Source: Trichosphaerium sp. ATCC 40318 (lineage: Eukaryota; Discosea; Flabellinia; Trichosidae). Taken from it: a stretch of DNA of 64,000 bases. This document shows positions 49,825 through 61,060 of the stretch, in pieces. The translations under genes were made by a program, and so were the position numbers. Position 1 is the stretch's first letter, and each line of letters begins with the position of its first letter. The notes under the pieces were generated by a model, which worked only from the letters and a program-made list of their open reading frames with translations, was not told the DNA's origin and searched no databases. The stretch is from the NCBI GenBank assembly GCA_038496445.1, contig JALMLS010000497.1, positions 21,525-85,524 of the forward strand. The letters are read 5' to 3'.

Positions 49825-51056
49825 AAAAGAATGTACTACAAAATAGTGAGCTCATCTCATTCCTTTTCTCGTTATCAGTCAAGGGACAAAAATACTGTGA
49901 GTTGTGAGGATTGTTTTATTGGTGACTTTTGATTTGTTGGATCGCCTTCAGACCAAGGCGAGCAAAAACTAACACTGTCATTTGATTGTACTATGTGCAT
50001 ACTACCTACAACCAAAAGTAAAACAGTCACTTAAACAATCAATTACGATATCTCACACGGTGATACTTGTAATTGTTAACAACAGGTTTAGTTATATTAA
50101 CGTATCTATGAGACTATTTCTCAAGCAAGTTCTTTTTGTATCACAACTAAAGTCAACATTCCTTGTTGGAAAAAACTTCGTGGTCGCGCGACCAAAGTCA
50201 ACATTAGCTGTCTAGGAAAAACTTTGTTGGTGTCGCGACCAAAGTCAACACTAGTGTCGGGAAAAACTAAATTTCCATTGCCAAAAAAATCAGTAGTTAG
50301 TTTTTCCGAAGTTCGAGGTGTATTTCAAAAGAATCTACCACTCATTTTGGTTACATTATTGTGTTGTTGGCATTCTAAATATCACGAAGATTAGTTCAGA
50401 GAATCATAAGGTCTATCTAAATAATTTTACTAAAAAACACAACCACTCAACATAAACCAAACAAACAACTACTCCTTATCCCTATCGTTCAAAAACCAAA
50501 AATGAAACTATTCTTGATGTTAGCTGTTGTTCTTTGCTTATACATTATCGGGTCTGAATCAGTTTGCCCTGTATGCTCACGAAGATACAGTACGTCAATA
50601 TAAACATTAGTCGATTTGACGACAAACGAAATGATTGTTTTATGTTAACAAAGATTGTAGAAATGGACAGTGGTAAGATACTATGTAAACAAGGTGTCTT
50701 TACTTGCCCTAAAAAGAATTTTAAGGGAGTAACGAGGATCTCTGGATCAAAGAAATGCAAGCCATGTATTGCTCGTGGATGTGGCGGCGTTCCCGTAGCC
50801 ATTAACGGCAATACCTTCCAAGTTTGCCTGTTCCAATAAACCTATTGTTGGTGATGTTACCAAAACGACGTTTAAAAACAGTCATTGCAAATAATAAAAA
50901 ATTTGCCCCAAGTCTGAGTCGTTTTTGAATCGAAAAGCACAGTGAAATCCCAGGTCCACCTCCCAAGCGTTGCCAAGGAGCAGCAGAGTTTACAACTGTT
51001 ATGTAGTATACGTGGGTCAGGAGTACAATGCCGTTGTAATTGTTTTTTACCCTACT
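49825..51056 (+). repeat. right arm of 1.2-kb inverted duplication
   Basis: Partner of 45805-47000. It is about 40 bp longer because a unit of about 50 bp containing GGTCGCG(CG)ACCAAAGTCAACA is present twice (about 50180-50260), while the left arm has one GGTCGCGCGACC palindrome (about 46627). Confidence 0.85.
50502..50839 (+). CDS. small secreted Cys-rich protein, copy B
   Basis: ATG 50502 gives MKLFLMLAVVLCLYIIG. The same 20-bp intron as copy A follows CP, then YVNINISRFDDKRNDC and later KKCKPCIARGCG, ending TFQVCLFQ. The signal peptide differs from copy A at one residue. The chain after the cysteine near position 40 differs at roughly 20 of 74 positions, with one extra residue, but every cysteine is kept. 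The non-coding flanks of the two copies are clearly more similar than the coding part. Confidence 0.65.
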
Positions 51057-51084
51057 ACAAGCACTTCAACACTTCTCAGCGCAT

Positions 51085-51301
51085 TGAGTGATACACACCA
51101 TCAACCTGGCTTTTTGTAAGCAAGTAACAGACAAGGGTATTAAAGCTTTGGTTGGTGTACATGACATAGATGTATCAGGAACACAGGTAACAGATGAAGG
51201 TTTGATAGCGTTGGTTGGTGCATATGATACTGCATACCGCCCTTTGCACAAATTGTAAAGTTTGGGGAACACAAAAAACAAAAAGAAAAGTTAGGATTAC
51301 C
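51085..51301 (+). pseudogene. LRR gene fragment, right side
   Basis: The + strand reads KQVTDKGIKALVGVHDIDVS then GTQVTDEGLIALVGAYD, nearly identical to the left fragment. It breaks down after about 51230. It begins in the middle of a repeat and ends at the same GGATTACC word that adjoins the left arm, showing that the LRR sequence and the arm were once contiguous in at least one copy. Confidence 0.6.
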
Positions 51302-51484
51302 TTGGACTAATGGCTTCATGAACATGTGAGTGAGGGCTAACTTCTTGATGTGTTGTACTTGAACTGTCATCAAGTTTAGACTCTTATTCTGGATATTAAC
51401 CATATCTACGGAGCCTGGTAGCATAATATTCTATTTATTATAATAAAACTATTCGCTTTTTAAAGCATTTGTCTCGTTTTCACT

Positions 51485-51838
51485 AACGCCCTTCCGTTAT
51501 GAATACAAGCAATATTCATATTCATTGTCCCGTAAGCCATATTCATTAATATTCATTCATGAATATTCATGGGCGTTTGGTGAGTCAGGATGTTGAGGAG
51601 CTTTTGGTTTGTAGCACCTAGCGATGTTCCAAATGGATAGATTCAACAAGTTGCATTTGAAAACCGAATCGAAATAGTCAACAGAACACCAAAACCAACA
51701 AATCCAGTCAAAATCAGCCATAAAATTTTCGACTGTTTACTGTGCATGAATAATGAATGAATTTTTTTAGTCGTGAATATTTGTGAATGTAGGCTGTATT
51801 TGAATATTCAAATTATTCATCATAATGGAAGGGCGTTT
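51485..51838. mobile_element. MITE with 9-bp target-site duplication (Mutator-like candidate)
   Basis: The left end AACGCCCTTCCGTTATG and the right end CATAATGGAAGGGCGTT are inverted copies apart from one base. GTTTTCACT stands immediately outside the left end (51476-51484) and next to the right end (51839-51847). About 354 bp, non-coding, rich in ATTCAT/ATGAAT words. A 9-bp duplication is typical of Mutator-like elements, although the TIRs are short for that group. Confidence 0.7.
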
Positions 51839-52010
51839 GTTTTCACTTATTTGCGGACTTTGTTGAAATCTAACAAAGCTACGACTTGGGGTCATATTTC
51901 CTCCTCGCCATATTCTTATTTTTTTCTACGTTGTTCAATAGGGTGCCATTGGCTGACTTTGTTTGAATAGGGAAAAAGAATGCTAGCAAAGCTGTGACAT
52001 TTGAACGGTT

Positions 52011-55000
52011 ATGAGTCGCAGGAAGAAAAAGAAAAAGGTCTCTAAACCTCCAGTAGAAAGTGTTTCATACCATCAGCTGCTATCGTTTGTCAGAAAGGCG
52101 CAAGACTTGTTAAATAGCGAAAAACAAGTTCTACATGGACAGGTATCAACGCACGTGTTATTTCGCTTATCAAAAGAGTTTAGAGTAAAATAGATATCTT
52201 CGATGACATAACGGACTCTTTTCAAGCTATTGAGCCGAAATTCGCTGCCTGGAGAGCTAAAATAGAAGCAGAGGTACCTAAGGCATAAAAATAAGCGTTG
52301 TAGCATTAAAACAATCTCTGGACGTCTTGTGGTTTATTTGACATGCTTAAACATCATTTAGATCGCCGAAATAGACGCAAAGAAGCCTTGTTTTATAAAT
52401 GAAGCACCTCTGGAGATAATCGTTATGATTTTAGAAAACCTTCATTTACTTGATCTAACGGGACTTGAACTTGTTTCGAAACAGTTCAATGATGCATTCA
52501 GTATTGTCAGAAGGAAAACACTCGACTTTTATAGGTATGACAGTAAAAGCAAGTTTTTGTTAATCACGTGTTATAAGATGTTGGGATGTTACTGATAGTG
52601 CTATCTTAAGTATGGTTAAACCGGCACAGGACACTTTAGAGTTCCTCAGGTACCCCTATCTTTGTGATTTTTTGATTTTTGTCTTTGAGTTAATTCTGTT
52701 CGCACAGAAGTTTTGTCTTTGACTAATCACGTGTCAGTTTTCGTGAGTGTTGGTGGATATCGTTAAAAACGATAATTGAATGTATTAGCATATGTCCTAA
52801 CCTAAGGCATTTGGATCTTGTTGGATGGGAATGTTCTGGAGCTCGAACAAATCTTTTGTCTCTTTTTCGAGCTATCAGGCAACTCAAGCACTTAGTGCAC
52901 CTGGGGTTTGTGACTTCTTTTGATGTGGACTTTTTTGCCGTTTAGTCAGCACATTATTAATCTACACTCATAGGTTCCCTATGCGCCATGGAAGCGGCCC
53001 TCCTGAGATGGCAAGGGCCATAACTATGCCTTCAGTAAAACAAATTGAATTTCATTATTGTGGATCTTTAGAGGATGACTTCCTTGGCTGTTTTCCGAAC
53101 TTGGAAACAATAAAATCAACATTCTTTCTTAATTCTGCTAGTGTACAACAAGCCAACAACTGTAACTTGTTGAAGGTAAATTTGCTTCTAAGACGGAAAA
53201 ACAACAAAGATGTTATTGCTTACACTGTATGTAGTCATTCGTTGTTAAGCACCCAGCATACGTCAATGGACAAGATGGAAATAATGTCTCAGGTTCCCAA
53301 GATTTTATTTTTGGGAAGATACAGTTGCATGTAGTTTTAGAAACGTCTGGCAGTCTGTTAGTGTTTAAACAAATATTTACAACAGTTGATTTTTTTTTGC
53401 AGCAACTTTCTTACACATCAGCGTCATTGTTGACAAACATAACAAGGTTATCAATGGGAATCGGATCAGTTCAAATAAATTTGAAAAAAGTGTCTGAAAG
53501 CCTACCTAACCTATTGGACTTGACAATTCAAGCAGGTACACTTTTTTTTGCATAGTTTTCTTGTCATCTTGTTTCACGATGGTGATTGATGGCAGCTGTG
53601 TTTGTAACAAACCAAATAGGAGATTTAAACCAAGCGATTATATTTGAAAGAATTAGAAGGGTTCCTGGTTTATTTTGTCCAAGAGGTTCCATAGGTACTC
53701 TTTACCAAGTCTTCAAGATGTTGACATTATTCAAAGCACTGTTTCAAAAATTGCAGCGATTGAATTTGACATTGGGTCTTTATGGAATAACGAATGCATC
53801 AATGTTCCTTAACAGGTGTTACCAATTTTTTTGACATCCTATAGCTCTAACTGTGAAAAATGAATTATAGCTTACCTGATTCTATACGGGACTTAGAACT
53901 GATTATGCCTGCCAGAATGGACCCTTGTGAAACTACTTTTAAAGGTATACTATTACCTATTGTCTAAGTTTCTAACTGCTTCTAAATAGAAGCTGATTTG
54001 ATTGAGTTGTTGAGGAGATTGGATTTGTGTACTTTGAAAGTAAGTCTGTAATATTATCAACTTAAACACGTGGTGTTTGTCAATGAAGCTTTTATAATTC
54101 ATATGTTAATTCTAAGGCTAACAATTAACTAATTATAGCTTGGTATTATACCACCAGAAGAGCATCTTCGTGTGTTAACTGAATACTGGAGACTAAATTA
54201 TCTATCTCTTCCACAACACACTCCAATTGTAACTGCTGAGGTTATAAATGCTTTGTGTTCTTGTTCGATAACTACGCTTGCTTTAAACAATTGTGTGAGC
54301 ATCACAGAATCATCAATGGAAATGCTAACAAGTAAGATATTTCACAATTTCACTTGTGTTGATTTGTGATTTAGGGATTGCTGACGGGTTCGAATCTTTG
54401 TGTTTAACTAATATTATACAATGTTCAACTGAAAGTGTTGCTGGCCTTATAGGCAAGAGTATCAATTTAAAAGAACTTACACTGAAAAGTCACCTTGTTG
54501 GTGATCGTGTATGTATTGGTAAGTCAATAGCAACAGTATTGGAGCATAACAAGTACGAGAAGAAAATGTCTAAGAGTTCGATTGATTAACAAATACACAG
54601 GCTCTGGTTTCTTCGTCTTGGTATTCATGAAGCAACAGATGAAGCCCTTAAGCTTATACAAGGTTAACAGTACATTGGTCGTATTGATTAATAATACGTG
54701 TTTTTAGGGTCATGTTTGAGACGTGTTGTTTTGTTCAAAAGCGATGAATTTGAGCTTGATGCACTTCATGGGTTTATTACTAAGTCACCAAAACTTAGAA
54801 GTATTCATTTACATTGTGAATCAAGAAGGAGAAGATCCAAGTACTGGCATGTACTCAAAGGGTATTGTCAAACAATTTATGCTTCCCAAAAGCTTAGTAA
54901 CTGGTGTTTTGTTCTTACTCTTTTTTTTTCTGTAGTGCGCTTCAAACGTGCAAGAGAGAAGGAATGAATATTTACATATATGCTGGTAAAATATTGCGTT

Positions 55001-55089
55001 CAGATCCACCACCCATGTCCCTTACTAGTATTCATCCATCTTCCATTTATATGCCTATTCCATGTCGGAAAGAATTTGTGTTTAAATAA
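52011..55089 (+). CDS. F-box/LRR protein
   Basis: ATG 52011 gives a very basic start (MSRRKKKKKVSKPP), a helical region joined by an intron from LHGQ to SKIDIFDDITDSFQAIEPKF, then the F-box APLEIIVMILENLHLLDLTG followed by LELVSKQFNDAF. Downstream exons hold LRR-type segments: CPNLRHLDLVGWECSG, MPSVKQIEFHYCGSLED, LTNITRLSMGIGSVQ, CSITTLALNNCVSITESS and KSINLKELTLKSHLVGD. The last exon ends EFVFK at 55089. About 14 introns, several with CACGTG. This is the usual FBXL layout: Skp1-binding F-box and a curved LRR substrate receptor. Some 3' splice choices are uncertain. Confidence 0.75.
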
Positions 55090-55787
55090 ATAATAGCTTG
55101 GTAACTTTTTTTTTTTGCCTTAACAAGCTCTAAAACTACATTATCATTGCAGTCTTCACTAGTTCATTCCATAAATCTTCGACTTGCTTGATGAGAAAGC
55201 ATCTACCTCTTCCATTGCATGAGAATTGACGGTATTAGCTTGTGGTACTTACTAGATTACAAGAAGTTTCGATTTGACTCGTTTAATAAAAACCTTTGGA
55301 TCACGTGATTTGAGCGTCCGTTGTCCCGTAAGTATTGTTACAAGAGTTTTTTAGTCGCTTACCAAAGTAAAAGAAAGGAGGTACCATTACGGTTCCTAAA
55401 GTGAAAATTCAACGAACAAGAGTGTTACCACTCTTGCTTCGCGTGACGGCAAGGTTCGGCCTTTCTTTATACGTACGTTTGGAATACTGTATTTAACTTT
55501 CATGTCCACGTCGTCCTTTATTTGAAGTGCGGAAAAGTGCTGTAAAAGTTCAAGGTGGAACGAAAACACGATAAATATCCAGGACTTTCTCCTTTCGCCA
55601 TACTGGGAAAAAAGATACAAAAAAACATGTTCACGTGAATTCGGCCGAAACTATCGGCCACGGAGTAGGTAATAAAATCGCAACTACATGGTAGTATGCT
55701 GCTGATACATGCGATGCAGAAAGCAGTTATGGACAATTTTAATAAAAACGTGTTCGCTTTGACACAAATCGAGACTACAAACAAACA
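55090..55787. other. intergenic
   Basis: About 700 bp upstream of the TIMP-like gene. Contains GATCACGTGATT (about 55299) and TTCACGTGAA (about 55630). No gene. Confidence 0.4.
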
Positions 55788-56637
55788 ATGCACCTTCTCC
55801 TAGTATCGCTTTCTGTTCTCTTCCTAGCTTACTCTTCTCTCGCATGTACTTGTCTGGTTAGAACAGAACAAGAGATATACTGCGATTCTAACGCTGTACT
55901 ACGCGTTCGCATTGGGCGGGAGCTCACTGCCTCAACTTTTGGAACCCGTCGCTTTTTAGCTTCTGTGCAGCAAGTGTTCAAGTTCCCAGGATCCCGAACA
56001 CCAAGAAGAGTAATAGTAGCTACAGGGTACATAACGGATAATTCTTGTGAACAGCTTTTAAGCTAACTATGATTGGTTTAGAGCAAACTCAGCCGCATGT
56101 GGAGTTAACTTCATTTCTGGACAAGTACGAATTTGTTTCTTCTTTTCTTGCGTTTAAAACTATAGTTTATCGTGTTCTTGGGCTATAATAAATACAGCCT
56201 CAACTTTACAACGAATACAAAAGGATAATTTTACCTTCCACGTGGCATTACTTTTTTATCTGTTTATTTTTTTTCTCGTATTTTTCCCAACTCTTTTCGT
56301 GTGCTTATTTAGAACTTAGACATATCTTATCCCTGGCAATGTAGCACGAGGTAATTTGAGAGAAGTATTTGTTTCAAGCTGTAACATGGGCGGATTTTGC
56401 AACGTACCTTCAGATGATAGTGTTTGCGATCCAAACCCAAGCTGCGTTTTCTGCACTTTGGCTCTTCCATTTTGCAAAACTGGATGTACCAAGTGCCAAA
56501 TCACACCACAAACATGCCAAGCATGCTCAAGCGCTTTATGCTGTGATAATGTTCGTTGTGGACCTCCTGTAACATGTACAACTGGATGCACAGTAGATAC
56601 ATCCACCTGTTGTGGAAGTAAATGCATACCAGCATAG
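55788..56637 (+). CDS. TIMP/NTR-like secreted protein
   Basis: ATG 55788 starts a signal peptide (MHLLLVSLSVLFLAYSSLA). The mature N-terminus is C-T-C followed by LVRTEQEIYCDSNAVLRVRI. The C-x-C start, the third Cys and the 'V-(L/I)-R' strand are the hallmarks of TIMP/NTR domains. After a 55-bp intron (GTACAT) the chain continues NSAACGVNFISGQ, corresponding to the TIMP 'S-A-x-C-G' segment. Two more introns (one 28 bp) lead to SCNMGGFCNVPSDDSVCDP and a very Cys-rich tail (CTKCQITPQTCQACSSALCC) ending at 56637. In animals TIMPs block metzincin active sites through the N-terminal CxC. The tail is not TIMP-like. Confidence 0.7.
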
Positions 56638-57125
56638 AGAATAAACAAGCATCATACTCTTTTTAGTTTTGGATGCCTTTCAATATTGTCATGTTGCTTA
56701 CCAAAGTAATGCTGTTAGCTATGATTCTTTTAGTATTTTAAGTGTTAAATAAACTTACTGGAGGGTATTTGAAAAGGTTTTAAGGATTTAAAGAGTAACA
56801 GATTTTTCTCTTTTTGTTTTAACCGAAATCCAACAAAAGAAGACTGTAAGAGAACCAGACATTTATCACGGTACAACTTAATAACGGGCATTTATTTCAA
56901 ATGTCCCTATTTTAGGATGCGATAGACTATCTTTTACATCTCGCATGTGACTGTTATACTCATGGCAGTGTAATAATGATTCTAAAGTTTCAGTTTAGTA
57001 AAAGTGTTTTACAAAACAACCTATACACTTACCAATCCTCGGTATCTCATCTCTGACACCGCGCCTTCCAGTTAATTTATAACGCATTTTCTGTCTATCT
57101 TTGTGTTGTATTGTTTTAATTTTAC
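56638..57125. other. intergenic between convergent genes
   Basis: About 490 bp, no gene or repeat recognised. Confidence 0.5.
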
Positions 57126-60100
57126 TCACATCAACCTAGAGACTGTTAGTGGTGAAAACGTTGTGATATTCATTTTTTTTAATTGTACCTTGCGTAATGA
57201 ATTACAGTTTTCTTTGATTATGTTGAGTGTTTTTATACTTATACATGTTGAAGCAAGTCCAAGATTAACAAGGTTAGGAAAAGGAAATACTTTTGAAGTA
57301 GTTAGGTTTAGCCCTTTATCACCAATACATGAGTTTCCGTTTATATCTAATGTCCTCATGTTCATCATCGGCTTATTACCCCATGATATACTTGTAAGCT
57401 GATAACACCTTGGAAGTTGGGCAGTGACCAACTGTGGTGTGTTAAACTCTATTTGCGATATTTTAAACATCGCGCTGAGCGCTGAAAAAAAAACATTAAT
57501 ATCACGTGAGAACTACAGAAGACACTCAAAGAGCGTTGGCAATTTTGCAAGGTAGTAGTTTAGATACGTACTGATAGTAATCAAGGTACTATTTTGTATA
57601 TCTAGTTCAGTGACACCTGTAAAGTTAGAAATGAAAAGAGTTTCCAATTGTATTAAGCTGTGAATCATGTTTGTGAAGTTAATTGAGTATACATTGTTCA
57701 TCACGGAAAATCTGAGTTGTTTGATTTTGTTTGTACGATTAGAGAGTCTAGGCAGAGCGCCTGAGACATCAAGATGTCGCTACAACAATAAACAAAAGAG
57801 ATAAAACAGGATAAACCAAGGAAAGAATTTAAAGTAACATTTTTTTTTTTTGGTGCTTGATGAAGGGAAAAGACGTACAAGATTTGGACAATCTATGAAT
57901 GGCCCATCAGCTTTTCCTATTGCTAAAGCCATATACACCACTGTTTCATTACACAGCGAATATGAGTCTATTATTCCATAGATATAACAATATTTTAACA
58001 TTTTACTTCTCATCATTGCTTCAATGCACTTACTGGTTGCTACGTTTTGGTATTGTGAGTCAAGCACTAGTTTTAGATAATAATAATGTCAAGCTATCAT
58101 CAGCTGCTTAAAAAACGTTTCAGGTTTTCTTGTTTTTTTCAGTTCTTTTGAAGAAACTAGTAAATGACGAAAATACAAAGAAAAACGTTCATGTTTCAGT
58201 TGACTTATTTTGTGTTTAAATCCAAATTCCAAAACTGTAGAATACCAGTAGCACTGAAGCATTCAAGGACAGGAAATTCTACAGTGTCTGATGTAATTAA
58301 CATTAGAGTTCTTGAACTGAAATGTCGAAGCTTAGGAAAGTTTGTGTTTGCAGGTATTTCAATACTTTGAGCACTTGCAATAATAGTAAGTATTTCAACG
58401 CTTTCTGTAGATCTACAATATAAATGTAAGATATCAGAGTTGACTACAAGTTTGTTTAGCATTGAGAAAGTCGCACAGTTGTGGGAGTTTGCTAGTTTCT
58501 ACAAAGCGAAGTTTTGTGCAGTTGAGATTTGTAACCTTACAGTTGTATGCGCTCGTAAAGTTTATAAGCTTCGGACAGTTTAATGTAACTTCAGTTGCAA
58601 ACACATAAGCTGCCGTAAGATTGGACGCTTCAATAGAAACCTACAAAAGGTAAAGATACCATCTATAAATAATTTTAAACGCACATGACTATTGTAACTA
58701 GCTATAGTTAGTTTAAGCAATGATTCTGATTTTATGTTAATTTCTGATAAATCATGATTAGTAACACGCAAGCATAGACCTTCAAGATTCTTGGCCAGGT
58801 CTAGAATATGTTCTACCTAATCAAAAACACAATAAATAATACGAAATGTCAAACGAATTTCTGAGCATACAGCATCTTTAGAGAGACGGATTTGAGTCAA
58901 TTTCAAGTTCTTGAGCAGCGGCAACTCAAGAAAAAAGTCCTTCTGAAAATGTACTTGAGAAATCTGAAGCTCACTACAGTACAACGTAGTTATTAGTCGC
59001 ACATACATATGTATAAATTGAGGATACAAATTACGTACTGAACATGTGGAAGGCTCATTTTAAAGTCATTGGCATACTGTGTATTAATGTTAGCCATTCT
59101 GCGCAAGCTACCAAAACCCACAAGTGCAAGACTTGTTATGTTCTGTAGAAGTTTAACACCATCAAGCATTGCAATAAACTCTTTTGCCCCTCCCGCATTG
59201 TGTATGTGCATTGTTTTACACCTAGAGAAAACGTGTTATGAAGGCAATTGCTCAAAGTTTAAATGACTCAGTCAATAATCAAGTCAAGTAGAACAAAGCA
59301 TTATTCAAAAAATGAGTTCAGTTTTGTAGAACATACGCTTTAAGTAGGTGAAAAAGTTCTATCTTAAATGATGATAACCCAACTTTGAGGTGTTTCAAGT
59401 GATTCAGTTTACCCCTATGCGTCGATTATTACCAGTCACATTTTTTGTTTTTTCTAATGTCCGACATCACGTACTCTTTCAGAAGGTGAACAATAAGATC
59501 ATACAGTTTGTAATGGCAAACAGATTTTTTAATTGAAAGCGTTTGTAGAGGACAATGATTAGCTAGAGTGACAAGCCAATCAGCACACTCCAAAGGATCC
59601 TACAACAAAAAGCAAACGTTAGTATATAGTCAATGTATTTTGATGCCTCACGGTCTGTGTACTATACATAGGCCCATAGCAGTCTCCATAAAATTTTATC
59701 TTTTTTCTTTGACCTGTACTTGTCATCCAGTCTAAAGTCTGAAAGAGTAAGAAAAAACCGAGAATACAAGCGTGTTGACGGACCACAGACTTTAAATTGG
59801 TGCAGGCGGGAGCTATCTTTTTGATATCTCTTTAAAAATATAGTCAATACATCTTCAAAAGTATAGTATGCATGAGGAATGCGTACTCTTCCAAATTTCC
59901 GGGGTCAGAGACACCTAATAAACACAATTGTCAGAAATACTTAAACGGTCACACGTGGTTGTGTACATCCAAAGAAAATTGATCTAACTCTTGAATTCAT
60001 TTTTAACGCATTTTTTACGATCTTCTTTAAAGGTGTGTCATCATCTGCTTCCAAGTCACATGTGAGATCATGCCACAAGTGTCTTTGATAAATTTGTTCC

Positions 60101-60868
60101 CAATCCCGGCAAACAACAGAACAAGCGATTGAATCACGTTTACCCAAGAATTGAATGATATGTACCACTATTTCCAATGGCACACCGTCAAACTAAACAA
60201 TAACGATTAGCTTCGCAACTTCAACAAAATCACGTGATTGAGTATTGTTTTTAACATACCTTATTTGGGCCAACCTGGCGAGGTTCTTCTTCTGCGTCAA
60301 CGTTGTGCAAAGGTTCACGTGTCTCTTCTTTATCGCTTCTAGTTCAGATCTGGTAAGAAGATTGGCATTGCATAACTTACAAAGAGCTTGTATAGCTGAA
60401 ATCTTCTTTAACGTCTTGCTCTTCTACATCTTGTTGATCTTTGATAGTTTCTGGCTCAAATACTGTATCAACAAATAACGGTTTACTTGGAATTTCTTGA
60501 GTATGTACACCCACTGGGGTTTGTGGTGGAAGTGTATGCGCAGTGGGAAGCATATAGAGCTGTTTGGTAAAGAGTTGATTACGAAGATTGTGAATAGCTT
60601 CTAACAGCTTTCTACGCGTGACTGTAGGTAATTAAACATGTATTCATTCATAATGTAATTACTTACCAAAGTTAAAGCCAAATTCTTCTTTTAATACCGT
60701 TTCGTCAAGCTCCATGAGGTATTTTCCATCTATTTGTTGCTCTCTTTGGCATACAGTCAGTTAAAGATGAGTAATTGTCTAAACAAACCTCAACGTTGAT
60801 ATACATTGCTCCAAGCCTGCTATAGATAACCAGTGACTCACTTCAGCACACGTCCAGTGCCTATCCAT
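57126..60868 (-). CDS. SAM-F-box-LRR protein
   Basis: ATG at 60868 begins MDRHWTCAEVSHWLSIAGL, a SAM first helix. After the intron comes EQQIDGKYLMELDETVLKEE, then TRRKLLEAIHNLRNQLF, then a Pro/acid-rich linker (60560-60270). The F-box reads VPLEIVVHIIQFLGKRDSIA followed by CSVVCRDWEQIYQRHLW (60183-60070). The remaining exons down to 57126 are LRR-like: PMMNMRTLDINGNSCIGDKG, FPNLVNLGLASTCISIKTLN, FPKLRHFSSRTLMLI and others. Joining a SAM domain to an FBXL architecture suggests a ligase adaptor that can oligomerise (inference). Paralogous to the gene leaving the left edge. More than 12 introns; the precise 3' exon set is approximate. Confidence 0.75.
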
Positions 60869-61038
60869 CTTGTACAGAAGTATTTGACTAATGTTCTTTG
60901 CCAAAAAAACGATATTTGTCACGTGCTCCTAAAACGCCACAGAAACTTATTGGCATCACTTTGCGTGCTAGAACTACTTATTGCAAGATCGTTTGCCCTC
61001 ATAGAACTAGCATTATGCTGGTTATTGTGCTACGCTCC

Positions 61039-61060
61039 ATAACAATACGACTATTGTTAT
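61039..61060. terminator. hairpin at the 3' end of the retroelement ORF
   Basis: ATAACAATA and TATTGTTAT are perfect inverted copies around a 4-nt loop. They overlap the stop codon of the tyrosine recombinase frame (61057-61059). It could be an element-end feature or RNA 3' signal; a role is not shown. Confidence 0.35.

Noticed and set aside
54380-54400. GGGTTCGAATC resembling a tRNA T-arm
   Set aside because: Lies in an exon of the F-box/LRR gene and has no partner arms of a cloverleaf. No tRNA or rRNA gene was recognised anywhere in the window.
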